Shown: positions 1-11,800 of the stretch, one piece after another
Numbering within the stretch: position 1 is the stretch's first letter
Layout: each line of letters begins with the position of its first letter
From: Ciona intestinalis
Taxonomy: Eukaryota > Chordata > Ascidiacea > Phlebobranchia > Cionidae
Length of the DNA stretch: 64,000 nucleotides
Direction: 5' to 3'
NCBI RefSeq assembly: GCF_000224145.3
Contig: NW_004190397.2
Span: forward strand, 663,196-727,195
Notes under the pieces: model-generated
Told to the model about the DNA's origin: nothing
What the model saw: the letters and a program-made list of their open reading frames with translations, nothing else
Databases searched by the model: none
Position numbers and translations under genes: made by a program

Positions 1-1
1 C

Positions 2-424
2 AACTATGAAAAGTATTACGAAAAAGCAATGAAAGTTCGCCGGCTCATAACGGATGACTTCCTAAACATATTTTCCACCAAAGAAAATTTAAGAGTGGGT
101 GGGAGACCCCAAACAATGGGAATGTCAAATAGCAGTGTTGATATCTTGCTTACTCCAGCAATGGTGTCACCTAGCCCACTATATAGTGAATTCAATCAAA
201 GAAGTAACCGCCACAGAACTGTAGAGCATGATGTATGCCTTCAGCCTGTTAACCTAGCAGGCGTGCCGGCAATTTCAGTGCCTGTCAATCTATCACAAAA
301 TGGACTGCCGATATCAATGCAGTTGATATCAGCACACTTTAATGACAGTACTTTGCTTAGTACTGCGAAATTTTTAGAACAGTCGGTGTCTTTTCCTTGT
401 TTTAAGTTTCCGGACATTATTTAA
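2..424 (+). CDS. QRSL1: Glutamyl-tRNA(Gln) amidotransferase subunit A, mitochondrial (C-terminal part)
   Basis: This is the last coding exon (140 codons) of the GatA/QRSL1 amidase, cut by the window edge; the frame is already open at base 2 (NYEKYYEKAMKVRRLI) so the ATG at 29 is internal. QRSL1 is the amidase subunit of the mitochondrial GatCAB complex, which releases ammonia from glutamine and converts Glu-tRNA(Gln) to Gln-tRNA(Gln). The segment shows the conserved GatA C-terminal blocks: RRLITDDF, DILLTPAMVSPSP, then QPVNLAGVPAISVPV and GLPISMQLISAHFND. The catalytic Ser-cis-Ser-Lys residues would lie upstream, outside the window. It stops at 424 and is followed by an AATAAA at 628 that lies in a SINE remnant. 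It is tail-to-tail with MNS1. Confidence 0.9.
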   Translation, partial: NYEKYYEKAMKVRRLITDDFLNIFSTKENLRVGGRPQTMGMSNSSVDILLTPAMVSPSPLYSEFNQRSNRHRTVEHDVCLQPVNLAGVPAISVPVNLSQNGLPISMQLISAHFNDSTLLSTAKFLEQSVSFPCFKFPDII

Positions 425-846
425 TTCAAATATACTTATTTTATCTGATGTGTGATATTTTCTGGTACTGATGTTTAATGCTGAATGCTGCTAATGCTGA
501 ATGCTGCTAAAAATTGTTTAAACCCAGTGGTCACTCATGGACGGTTGTCCATGTTATACGGCCATACGGACTTAAAAGCAGGTACAAGGTGTATGAAATA
601 TGTATCCTGTGTTCCAACTAAAAGAAGAATAAATGTCATTCATTCATTTTTTTCATATTTTTAGTTCACCGTTTTATGCAGTTACACAAATGAAGCAAAA
701 AACAAATACCCATAAAATGTAACAAAGTGTCAAAAGAGACAAACTTAAATTTTTCACAATGCCTTGTTGAAAACTTGCAGTAAAAGTGCTACAACAGTCA
801 ATGGGACAAAAAACATTCAAAACTTGCAGCCATTAAGTGGAAAGCA
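425..846. other. Intergenic, QRSL1 3' end facing MNS1 3' end
   Basis: No gene is seen. The stretch holds a short tandem duplication (TAATGCTGAATGCTGC, about 475-508) and a partial tRNA-headed SINE, plus strand (about 505-655), whose tail contains the only AATAAA (628-633). Confidence 0.6.
628..633 (+). terminator. Candidate poly(A) signal AATAAA for QRSL1
   Basis: AATAAA lies 204 bases after the QRSL1 stop, inside the 3' tail of a SINE fragment. If used, the host gene has taken its cleavage signal from the repeat. No other AATAAA is seen on this strand before MNS1. Confidence 0.4.
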
Positions 847-2340
847 TTAATAGTCATCAAAGGGATCAACACGTCTCTTCTGATAAGCTTTCCTGAAATT
901 TTCATCAAATATTTCCAAGTCTTTATCGCTGGTGAGGACACCTTTAGGAAGATACCCAAGAAGTTTCGTTGCGTGCTCTTTAAGAAGTTTCTGCCTCTCC
1001 TCCTCCAAGATCTGTCTCCGCATAGCTTGAATCCTCTCCTCTTCCTGGAGCTGATCAATTTCTCGTTGTCTATCCTCCTCAAACTGCCGCCTCCGATCCT
1101 CAATGAGAGCATCAACTGCCCGCTTGTGCTCGAGCTGCTTCATTCTTCGTTTCTGAGCATTCATCTGCTCAATTCGATCATCCTCCGCAAATTTAGCAAG
1201 CATCTGCCTCCGGAACTCTTCCTCTTCTTGCTGTTCCGCTTCCATCCTCATTTGCTTGAATTCCATTTGCTTCTGGTGCGTTTCCTGGAGTTCAATCCTC
1301 TGTCGAAGCTTTCTCTCCTGCTCCGCCATTTCTTTTTGCCTCTCAGCTTCCTCTTGCTCTTCCAGATAAAGATCCTGAAGAATATTTTCTCTTTCTTCCT
1401 TTTCACTCTGCTCCCTAGCAATCTTAGTGGCAAGTTGTTGCTGCACCAGTGCCTTCGCATTTTCTTGTTCTTGCTGCTTAGCCATTCTCTCATTCTCCCT
1501 AACTTGTTGCATATCCGCAAACTGAAGTATTTTTCTATTCTCCTCTTCCAAACGTTCGCGTTCCAATCTTTTCCATTCATCCCTCTTTTGCTTAAACTCC
1601 TCCACAAATCTCTGCGTCGCGTGTTGCTTCTCCAACCTCATTTCCTGATCCCTTTGATCCTCCTCATAAATCTTCCTAACGATTTCATCAATCATGAGTT
1701 TTTCTTTCAGGAACTCTTCATACGCCTCTTGCTTCTTATGCTCTTTCTCTTCAAGCTGCCGTTCCAGCTCTTGTTGATAGCGAACACTTTCTTGCCAACG
1801 CTCAAGCTCCTTTTGTTGCTCTGCCTCCTCTGCTCTTTCAAACTCCTCTTTCATCTGACGAGCGATCTTAGAGTCCCTCTGCATCCCTTGCAACTTAATA
1901 GCATCTCTTTCCGCGATCTGTGCCGCCCTTTCTCGATTCATATACCCAGCTTTTAGTTTAGCTTCCAACTCCCTAAGCTCGAGACTATTATCCCGGAGCT
2001 GCTGCCGCATCTTTTCATCTCGAATCTTCTCCAGTTTAATCTGCTCCAACTGACGAGCCATCCTCTCCTCCTGCGCGAGCTGCTCTTCCCGCTGCCGACT
2101 ATTTTGCTCCGCTTTCAAGATGGCTTCCTCCATCACTCGCTCCTGCTCCTCCCTCTGCAGTGTTCGGATGAACCTTTTATCCGCAACACGATCCTCACTC
2201 TTCACATTTGCACGGATCAAAGTATCATCTTTTAAATTTTTTAGAAAATCTTCTCTTAGGTTTTCTTTCCTTCTGTTTTCCACTTGCAGCTTCTCCTGCT
2301 GAGCATGAGTCAGCGCTGTTCGACGCTGAGAAGCAAACAT
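847..2340 (-). CDS. MNS1: Meiosis-specific nuclear structural protein 1 (coiled-coil ciliary protein)
   Basis: A single uninterrupted exon codes 497 residues, close to the 495 of human MNS1. Nearly the whole chain is a charged Glu/Arg/Lys/Gln coiled coil (about residues 15-460), followed by the family's C-terminal signature: LLKEHATKLLGYLPKGVL then FDENFRKAYQKR. In vertebrates MNS1 is a microtubule inner protein of cilia and sperm flagella, also found in male meiotic nuclei. The start ATG at 2340 is the first in frame. A strong minus-strand 3' splice site (pyrimidine-rich, ending CCTGCAG at 2373-2368) lies 27 bases before it with no recognisable upstream exon, so the message probably has either a 5' UTR intron or a spliced leader. 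The lack of any intron is unusual, as the vertebrate gene is multi-exon. It lies downstream of PGM1 on the same strand. Confidence 0.93.
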   Translation of the reverse strand: MFASQRRTALTHAQQEKLQVENRRKENLREDFLKNLKDDTLIRANVKSEDRVADKRFIRTLQREEQERVMEEAILKAEQNSRQREEQLAQEERMARQLEQIKLEKIRDEKMRQQLRDNSLELRELEAKLKAGYMNRERAAQIAERDAIKLQGMQRDSKIARQMKEEFERAEEAEQQKELERWQESVRYQQELERQLEEKEHKKQEAYEEFLKEKLMIDEIVRKIYEEDQRDQEMRLEKQHATQRFVEEFKQKRDEWKRLERERLEEENRKILQFADMQQVRENERMAKQQEQENAKALVQQQLATKIAREQSEKEERENILQDLYLEEQEEAERQKEMAEQERKLRQRIELQETHQKQMEFKQMRMEAEQQEEEEFRRQMLAKFAEDDRIEQMNAQKRRMKQLEHKRAVDALIEDRRRQFEEDRQREIDQLQEEERIQAMRRQILEEERQKLLKEHATKLLGYLPKGVLTSDKDLEIFDENFRKAYQKRRVDPFDDY

Positions 2341-3171
2341 CGTGGCGTTTTAAATTAAACAAAATTTCTGCAGGAAAAAGTAATTTTAAATAACATTAAT
2401 GAAATATTATTTTTTCTACAAGCAACTAGGCTATGGTAACAAATTATGACTTTATATTAGTTTTTGAGTTACTTCATTATCTATTATTGTACACAGTGAT
2501 ACTGATACATCCATATAATTACGTTTCTTTCGTTTAATATAACGATATTGTACTCGTTCAACAACTTCGAATTGTATACGGAACCGTTCTGCTGTTTACA
2601 TAAAATAAACGGCACAGATTAAGTTAGTATTAAGACTACATTAAGACAAATTATAACATAAAATTTTACAAACTTCTTTCTCTATTTATGAAAAAACGCG
2701 GCTGAAAAATCTTGCTTTTATAATTGACTTCTATTGTCAAGGCAACTGACGGTTTGTATTTACCCACGCGGTGGCAGTACAAGCCACGTAATATTTAACA
2801 ACTGGGGAGCAGGTGTCTTATTTCGCCAAACTTCAAACATACTGCTAAAATGTAGAAATTTTGGAAAACCTTCTTACCTCAAATTAAAAACGATTTTGTT
2901 TCTCAATTGCACAGCAGAACATATAACTTTTATTGAACTTTCAAAATACAGTGCAAAACCAATCTTTCATTTTGAATTAATAACATAGGTTAAAAACGAC
3001 CAACTGTAATAAATAAACACATATATATATACTGCAATTCATGTACACCCATTAGGCCTAATATAATATGTTTTGGCAGATAAGCACAGTTAAAGAGTAT
3101 AAAGTCACCAATATATAAAGTTAGCCACACAGATAACTATTTGCATGCATAAATACATATTAATCTATTCA
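2341..3171. other. Spacer between PGM1 (upstream) and MNS1 (downstream), both minus strand
   Basis: No coding sequence is supported here. It holds the 3' UTR of PGM1 with a minus-strand AATAAA at 2934-2929, and the splice acceptor before MNS1. The rest is AT-rich unique-looking sequence. The two short open frames here (for example 2734-2988 plus) have no recognisable product. Confidence 0.6.
2929..2934 (-). terminator. Poly(A) signal AATAAA for PGM1
   Basis: Minus-strand AATAAA (TTTATT on the plus strand) lies about 240 bases after the PGM1 stop codon, a normal 3' UTR length for this window. Confidence 0.5.
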
Positions 3172-5041
3172 TTACGTAATAACAGTAGGGCTTGTACGGC
3201 CTGTCAGCTCCGGAATCTGAGAAATTTTCAAAGCAATTTCAACAAGAGGACATAGCACATCTGCGACAGGAGCTTCCAGTGTTGCATCATCACTTGAGAC
3301 ATAACTGTCCACATACATTCGTACTGTAGCACCACTGCTACCTGTACCACTGAGACGAAACACTAAACGTGAACCGTCAGAGAAAATGATTCTGATTCCT
3401 TGTTTTTCTGCAATGCTTTTATCAATAGGATCTGTGTACCTGTACAAACAACACAAACATTTCTTTACATTAAATTATCATAGTTAAACAATCTTTTCTG
3501 CTAAATATTAAAACTATTTTTTTTTCGGCGCAAAAATATTTTACCATTGCTAAGATTTTTACATAGTTGATGTTAAACAAAATATTATATTGTACTGTGA
3601 ATTCCTAATTAAGTATAAGCAAACAGTACCTGTAATTATCCATTAACTGTACAGTGTAAGTTTTTCCAGCACCAGACTGTGTTGAACCAACTAAACTTTG
3701 ATCTTCAGTCATCTGTTCCAAAGATTTCATCATTTTACCGGCAGCTTCAGAATCCACTTGTTCATAGTCATACCTTGTGAAGCAATTTCTTCCATATTTC
3801 TTCCAATGATCAATAATAACCTCTTCAGCGGACATTTTTCGATGCGAGAGGATTGAAAGCCACGCAAGAGCGGCCCACATTCCATCTTTTTCTCTGATGT
3901 GATCCGACCCAGTTCCGAAACTCTCCTCTCCACAGAGCGAAATTTTCCCAGCATCCATGAGGTTCCCAAAGAATTTCCATCCAGTTGGAGTCTCGAACAT
4001 CTCCATTCCAAAGCCCTTGGCTACATGATCCACAGCTGCACTTGTAGGCATGCTTCGGGCAAACCCACTCACTTTATGCTTTCGAAAATATGGAATTGCT
4101 TCATGATTAGCAGCAATTACAGCTAAAGAGTCACATGGTGACACAAAGAAGCCATTCTTTCCTATTATCATGTTCCTGTCTCCATCTCCATCAAATGCAA
4201 CTCCAAAATCATGCTCCCCTTTTTTCATTTTATCCATAAGAGCTTTAGCGTAAGTGAGATTAGGGTCCGGATGTCCTCCACCAAAGTCCTCCAGAGGAAT
4301 AGAATGAACAATTGAGCTCGCATCTGCTCCCAACTCCCCACAAACAATCTTGTCAGCATACGGCCCCATAACACCATGCAAAGAGTCAAAACAAAGTTTC
4401 AGATTTTTTGACGTTACATACGACTTTATTGACTCAAAATCAAAAATCTCTTTCATCATTTCAACGTAATCTTTAACACTGCATACCACATCAACGGTAA
4501 AATCACTACCCCCCACTTTAAAAGCATTGCTTCCAATAGAGCTAATATCCACTTCAATATCAGGGCAGGTTTGAAAAGACTCCAAAGATTTAGAAATTGT
4601 AAAAATCTTATCGGTTACTGAAGATGGTGCAGGCCCTCCATTGGAAGTGTTGTACTTAATTCCAAAGTCAGCATTGGGCCCACCAGGGTTATGGCTAGCA
4701 GTTAGTATAATGCCACCAGTAGCAGAATACTTGCGTATAAGGCAAGATACAGCTGGTGTTGACAGAATACCATTCTGTCCAACAACTAATTTTGCGACAC
4801 CGTTCGCAGCTGCCATTTTAATAATAATTTGAACTACATCTTTCATGTAATATCTACCATCGCCCCCCACAACCAAAGTGGAGCCTTTTCTCTCATTTTC
4901 ATCAATACTAAGCAAGATTGATTGAATGAAATTTTCCGTGTAATGCTTTTGAGTGAGGTATACTTGGGTGTTTTTTCTTAAACCACTGGTGCCAGGTTTT
5001 TGGTCAGCATATGCAGACGTAGGGACACTAACAATACTCAT
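3172..5041 (-). CDS. PGM1: Phosphoglucomutase 1 (two exons)
   Basis: Two exons, 5041-3630 and 3439-3172, join across a 190-base GT-AG intron (3629-3440) to give 559 residues; human PGM1 has 562. The enzyme interconverts glucose 1-phosphate and glucose 6-phosphate in the cytosol through a phosphoserine, linking glycogen metabolism and UDP-glucose supply to glycolysis. Visible motifs: the phosphoserine loop TASHNPGG (Ser116), the magnesium loop DGDGDR (residues 284-289), the sugar-binding loop [11 protein letters not shown] (about 375-385), and the phosphate-binding C-terminal loop [13 protein letters not shown] in exon 2, ending [10 protein letters not shown] as in vertebrates. All key residues are present. 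The ATG at 5041 gives the family N-terminus ([18 protein letters not shown]). It is head-to-head with the arrestin-domain gene, with 819 bases between the two starts. Confidence 0.97.
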
Positions 5042-5860
5042 ATTGGCAACAGGAATTGATATGGTTTACTAATCCCTAAAGGTAAGGATATTTTAGGAAC
5101 AACAAAATAGTAATACTACAAAACCGTTATTGTTAAGGTAAAAAAAGTTTAAGGAACAATAATTATTTTAAACAATAGATAAATTAATGTAAAATACAGT
5201 ACCAAAATTAGTCATGATAGGCCTATTAAATCACAGGCAGAGTCGGTATGTATAAATGTTTGAATACGAACTCTGATTACATAAAGTGTATACAATATAA
5301 TAAACGAAGAATCAATATATAACAAAAATAAACAAAATGACTAACCGCATAGTTTACTTTATTGCCCTACATATCGATAGAAATTCAATCTTCCGCTAGG
5401 CTGCAAAAAGCAAACCAGCAACTTCAGCGAGTCAGCGACAACGTTGATAAGCGATGACGTCACACGCACGTATCATTGAAATCGCGGACACGGCACATAC
5501 ACGCGAACACGCCCACCTTTACAATACAAACTCATATTGTTCCGGCGACAATCAGTCGCTTCTCTCATTCTACCTTCTTTTTTCGCCTAATAGTCATGTA
5601 GCCTAGCGGCAAGACCGTTCACACAAACAATAACTAGCTTTACCAATAGCTAGCTTTAACTGTCAGGGTACCGTTCAGACAATATTAAAAACTGCATTCA
5701 GTTGAGTCTATTTTGCAAATATCTACCAAACAAAAGAAATTCCACGCAACTACATAGGCTACATACAAATAAACATGCAGTTGTGTGAAAGTATAAACAG
5801 TTTAATATTTTTTTATAAATGCAGTGTCCATACTCATAGTGATAGTGTACTCCTGATAAA
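5042..5860. promoter_or_regulatory. Shared upstream region of PGM1 (-) and ARRDC (+)
   Basis: 819 bases between two divergent start codons, so probably a bidirectional promoter. The middle (about 5380-5560) is richer in CpG than its surroundings and carries a perfect CRE palindrome. No other coding sequence is seen. Confidence 0.55.
5455..5462. promoter_or_regulatory. CRE-type palindrome TGACGTCA
   Basis: Perfect CREB/ATF binding palindrome in the divergent PGM1/ARRDC intergenic region. It is one of eight exact copies in the window, most near gene starts. Confidence 0.5.
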
Positions 5861-8800
5861 ATGGGAAAGCTACAATCTTTTTACGTTGGTTTTAATGAAG
5901 GCAAATCAGTGTTTCGACCTGGGGAGAGTGTATGTGGAAGCATTGTTATAAACCTTGCTGCTCCAATGAAAATGAAAGGTGTGAACAACTGCATACTTTA
6001 AACACTGTTTAATATACTGTATATACATGCATGTTATAGTTTTACAAAAGTAATCATAAATTGAGTGGAAATTCTTTCTCTTTTCATTGCTGATATGTGA
6101 CTACCATACGGAAAATGTTTGGCGTTGAATGTAATTAAACAACTTCTAAGTTTTGCACAACAAAAACACAACAATTTTCTCATGATTTTGTGTACAATAG
6201 AAATTATATATATATGGTGAAATTTAGTATTACAAAAGAAGTTTTGGACACCAAAGTATAATAGACCAAGTCACCAAGTGCCGTCATGCATAATTTCAGT
6301 AGTTACCCTTATGCATAATTAATTGCCATGCTTTAAATTCGTGTAACATATATACATGTATTTACACCACTGTGATAAAAAAGATTTTTCATTGCAATGT
6401 GGGTAGCTACAGTAGCTATCTACATTGTTCTAACTTCCATACCATAATTTACAGCTGTCAAGATCAAGTTTGTTGGAAAAGCAAATGTGCATTGGTCGGA
6501 ATCAAGGGGCAGTGGTAAAAATAGGCGGACAGTTCATTACAGAAGTTCTGAAACTTACTTTGAACAGACTTCGTATGTTTATGGGCAAGGTCAGTTTGCC
6601 CCTACTTGTATTTTAACTTGACTTGTTTGTTATAGCAATCTTATCTGTTAGAAATTATGTTTAAACTGAGCCACAATGCTATAAATATATAGCCTATATA
6701 TATGAGACTTATGAGTTATTAAAATTCTAGTTTAAACTAAACCTAACACTTTTTAATTTAATGCTCTTCACTTTTTATTTTTAACATGTTAATTTCTAAG
6801 AGTGGTCATTTTCCTCTTAACCAATATGCATTGTTTAACTAAATCCTATTTTAACAGGGAGTATGGGGCCATATCAAAATGAAAAGAAACTTCCTGGTGG
6901 TCAATCCAATTTCCCATTCCAATTTATATTGCCTCCACAATTGCCTTCATCTTTTGAAGGTAAATCACCCACCAGAATTAATGTGTTCAAGGCTCTTTTC
7001 TGCTACTACTGTGGGTGTATGTGTCCTTGTGCGAGAACTTAACCACAATTGCTCCAACCCAGTGGTTACTAATTGTCTAAATAATCACCCACTAAGTAAC
7101 ATACTTGGTAACTCGTAAGCTGGCACGAGGTGTATAAAACAGTACACCCTTGTTTAACGACTGTTGTTTTTCGAACATGCGAGGTTAAAGTAAATTACAT
7201 TCATGTCTAAATGTATGATGCCACATAGCATTTTGTGCAATAAGACATCTAATCAATATACCTCACCCACAAGGTCACATACATGGTAACTCATTAGCAG
7301 GAGGTGTATGAAACAGAACACCCCTATTATAAGGGCTGTCCTTGCTCTTCCAAGCAAAAGTAAACAAGTTCCATTCATTTACATTTTATTCCATTGTTTG
7401 CCATACGAGAATATAATAGGCATGATTGAGGCAATATTTGTACACCACAGATCAGATTTTCTCGCTGTGTTATATCAGTACTTAACAACTTTTGTATAGG
7501 AGCACATGGTTACGTTCGATATGTGGTACACGCATCAATTGACAAACCATGGAAATTTGACCCAAACACAAAAACTGCATTCACTGTTCTTGATATGCTT
7601 GACCTAAATCAAGAACAACATGCCAGGGTGAGATTTTTTACGCGATGGCTAGGTTTAATTTAACAACTTTGTTTTGTTATAGTCCTACAGATACCAATAG
7701 TTATGGTTCATAAGATGTTTCGTAGGCATTTTTGTTAATAATATCAACAAAACCCATTAACCTACTTATTGGACATAAAATAACATTAACTAACTTAATT
7801 TGTCTCTTTGATTACGGTAGTAAATATTTAAAACGAAAAGAAAGGTTATAACAACAAAACAACAGTTGTTAACACACACTTACATTCAATGAAACTTGGT
7901 TTTTCCTTGCGGGTCTGAAAAAAGCGACAGTCTTTAAACATGGGTGTTTTGTTTCTTTCTAACACTTCGTGCCAACTCACGAGTTACCATATAAATCATA
8001 CAAGCTTTTTGAACAGTAATTTAATCACTCATAAAGTAACATACATGGTAACTCGTAAGATGGCACAAGGTGATAAACCCGTGTGATAACGACTAGTTTT
8101 CCAGGCACGCGAGGATAAAGTAAGTTACATTCATTTTACATTTATTTAATTGTATATTTACAGTCTCCAGCAACCATGAACGATTCAAAGACATTATGTT
8201 GCTTGTGCTGTGCAAGTGGACCAATAGCAGCAGAAGTACATATTGATAGAACGGGTTACGTTCCAGGGGAATTCATCGCTGTCAATGCTAATGTTGAAAA
8301 TGGAAGGTAAGAGATTGAATGAGTGAATGTAACTTACTTTATCCTGGCGTGGCCGGAAAACGACAGTCGTTATCACATGGGTTTAACACCTCGTGCCAGC
8401 TTACGAGTTACCATGTATGTTACTTTGTGGGTAATTGTAGATTAAAGGGATTATGCCTAACCAGCAAATTACATACACTGAATTTGTTGTTAAATAGCTC
8501 TACTAGGTAATAGCCATATTTTTAAGATTTTGATTTGCCTTAACACTATGTATAATTTACCTAATATTTGTACAGGGTATGCTCATAGATCTATGTGTGC
8601 CTGATTTGTTCCACAAGCAGCATATTAGGGACATTTATATATATATAAATAATTCATATTGGTTTTTGCAATGAAAAAGAATTTTAAGATAACTTCATGT
8701 TTTTTTAACCGAAACTATATAAATAATTTAGTCTTCAATTTCAAGCAATGCTGATTATTTACCTACCCAGTCCAGTAGGTCATAGCACTTGTTTATCTTT

Positions 8801-11800
8801 AGAAATTCCTTTTAGGTAATATGTTAGGTGCAACAGTCACGCCTTTATTTAACAGTCAGACTTTTTATTTATAAGGTGTTTTAACAACTGTTATTTTTCT
8901 GTTAATATCCCTAATAAAACTAACTTTATTTGTCTCATCAATTACGGTAGCGAAGATTAAAAAATATTTTAAACGAAAAGACAGGATATAGCTAAAAAAC
9001 AACAGTTGTTAAACACCAAACACGGTTACAGTTAAAATCTTATTTACAGGGTAGCTACACCTGGCAGACAAACAAGCCATTTATGTTTAATTATTATCAA
9101 GTTAGTCTCATAGGAAAACAAAAGTGTGCGTAAAAACTTTGATTCGTTCTTTAAAATAACATGATCTTCTCTATCTTTTTCTAAGACGTAAATTAAAAAT
9201 TGTGTTAAATTTTTGCATTTCCAGTTCTTCCAAGCTACCTGGTACTTCAGCATCTATCATACAGAGTGTGACTTTTAAAACAACTCGAAAATCACGAACA
9301 CGTTCAAACACGGTTGTTGAAATAAATGGGCAAGGCATGGATGCTGGGAAATCACTTCAATGGAATAATGAACGGTTACAAGTTAGTACTGTTTAAAATA
9401 TAAAGTCATTTTTTTTGTTATTCAAGGTTTTTTAAATGATATAGGCTTTTTAATGATCATTTTTTGGCATTCAAGGTTTTTTATTGGTATTTAAAATTTT
9501 TTTTTAGTCATTTAAGCATTTTTAATGATGTTTAATAAACTTTTTTTAGTCTTTCAAGGTGTCTTAATGATATTTAATAAACTGTTTTAGTCATTTAAGG
9601 TTTTTAGTGATATTTAATAAACCCCTAAACCTAAATAAATAACACTTATTTGTTCTTGTGTTGTGGGGTAACAACAGTCTTTATTAACACCAGTATTTGG
9701 ATTTTGATTTTTGTGTGTTTTTTCTGTATATCTGACATTTTAGAACCTATTACATTGTCACATAATAAATTATTTATTAGTAATCAATTGTTTACATAAA
9801 TAAAATCCAAACTAAATAATATAAACTTAAGTTTTAGCTTTAAAAAACAATATATATTTATGTATATATTTAAAATACCAAATTTTAATGCAATTTTTTA
9901 ACACAGGTGCCAGCATTACCACCATCAATGTTAAGATTCTGTAATATCATAGATATACAATATCATCTACAGGTTAGTAGGGCGTGGGTTGATAATAATA
10001 CATTGATATGTATGAGAATGCAACAACTTATTTATAACTACTTTACCATGGAGCAGGGCTGCAGGAGATGTATATATTAGAGTTTCATACACATATTGCC
10101 GTAGTACATACATTTATACATTTACATATTGCTCTATCATTTATATGCTATTAATAGTTTACACAGAAGTGCAATATATACTACATTTACATGCTAATCT
10201 GTACTGTAACCTTAAATAATATTTAAGATAGATTATTCAGGTATTGCTACCATGTATAATATAACTTTAAAACGAACACCCATGTTTTAACGAACACAAC
10301 CGTGTTAATGAACACCACTGTCAATTTCTGGCCAGGCAAGGATAAATTAAGTTACGTTCATTCATTTATTCATTACAGTTCACAGTTGTTACACCTGGCA
10401 CTAGCATTAATCTGCGCTTAAATTTGCCAATTCAATTGGGCACTATCCCTTTGCAAGGTCTAACACCTTACTCTATTCACCCTCCTATGGGGAGTTTCCC
10501 TGTTTCTTCACCCCCTGTTGAACCCAGCGCCCCACCACCCCCAACATATGAACGTGAGTATCAAATACATCACAAACTTGTAGGTTTTTTAATGTTATGT
10601 GCATTACGCACCTGTCATGGGTATACAGCATATGTATGCATGCTCTGAAATCGACTATAAGATCCTTTATAAATAATCAGGGTCTACATAGTAACAGAGT
10701 CGTATAAACACCGAGTAGTCCAACTGCGGTATTTGTGTGTCCAAAATAGAGCAAAAGTAGTGACTTTGGCAATGGGTTTAAACGAACTTGTTACGTTTTG
10801 TTTGTGTTTTCCTTTTGTGGGAAGGTGTAAAAAAGCTTCTTTTTACCTTACCAAACATTTTTTAGAAAAAATATATAAATTTAGCCGCATTAAATGACTA
10901 AAATGTCACAAATCACCCACTTCTTATTCTAATTTTTGACTTTTTATGACACAGAAAACAAGTAACACATTTTTTGTTTTTAGGTTCAAGTTTTTCTAAA
11001 TTTGTTTTTAAGCTCAAGTTTTTCTGTAATTTACCGAAAAACATACATTTTCCCTATACCTACTGTGTTATTTTGGACCCAAATTGCCGGTCAATTTGTG
11101 TTTTACGTAACAATGGGTTGGATTACTCGGTATTTCTATGGCTCTGCATAGTAATAGGGTAATTGGTTTACCATAGGTAATGATTTGGATATGTGATTTA
11201 AAAGGCATCCTGTTTTCCAAATGATAGTCGCATGTGTGTACTGTGCATCCATAAAAAAGTACATCGGTATTCCCTGCTATACAATACTCACAAATACTAT
11301 TAGAATAGCCTGTACCATTCATTAAAAAAATCTCTCAGCCTTTTGAATAAAATCTCTACAAAAATCAAATTAATATAATATCTCTGCATTATATGCATTA
11401 AGCTGTACCACATGTGAAAACCTATTTTTGTAGTGTACCATGCCAACTTTTGTCCAAAATTGTTTTTTCTTTGCCAATATTTTTTTATTTTCTCTTTTCT
11501 TTGCCAGTATCTTTTTTCTCTACTCTTTGTCAGTATATTTTTCTCTTTTCTTTTCTTAGTTTTTTTCTTTCCCATTATTTTTTTTTCTTTAGCATTATTT
11601 TTTTTATTTTTGCCAGTATTATTTTTCTTTTTCAACCATTATATATCCATTTCCACAGCCCCCCCACCCACATACATGGCTGCTGTAGGTGGAGAAGTTA
11701 ACATAAGAGATGAAGACGACAATGAACACATTGTAGGTGGTACTAGCTATGCACCACAGTATACTTACTATGACTGGAGTCAGTCTGCTTTTACTTACAC

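Noticed and set aside
973-1956. Long open frame on the plus strand (327 codons)
   Set aside because: It is the antisense shadow of MNS1; the Leu/Phe-rich product is the complement of Glu/Lys/Arg coiled-coil codons.
11300-11635. Lysine-rich open frame on the minus strand
   Set aside because: It is the complement of the T-rich repeat in ARRDC intron 8.
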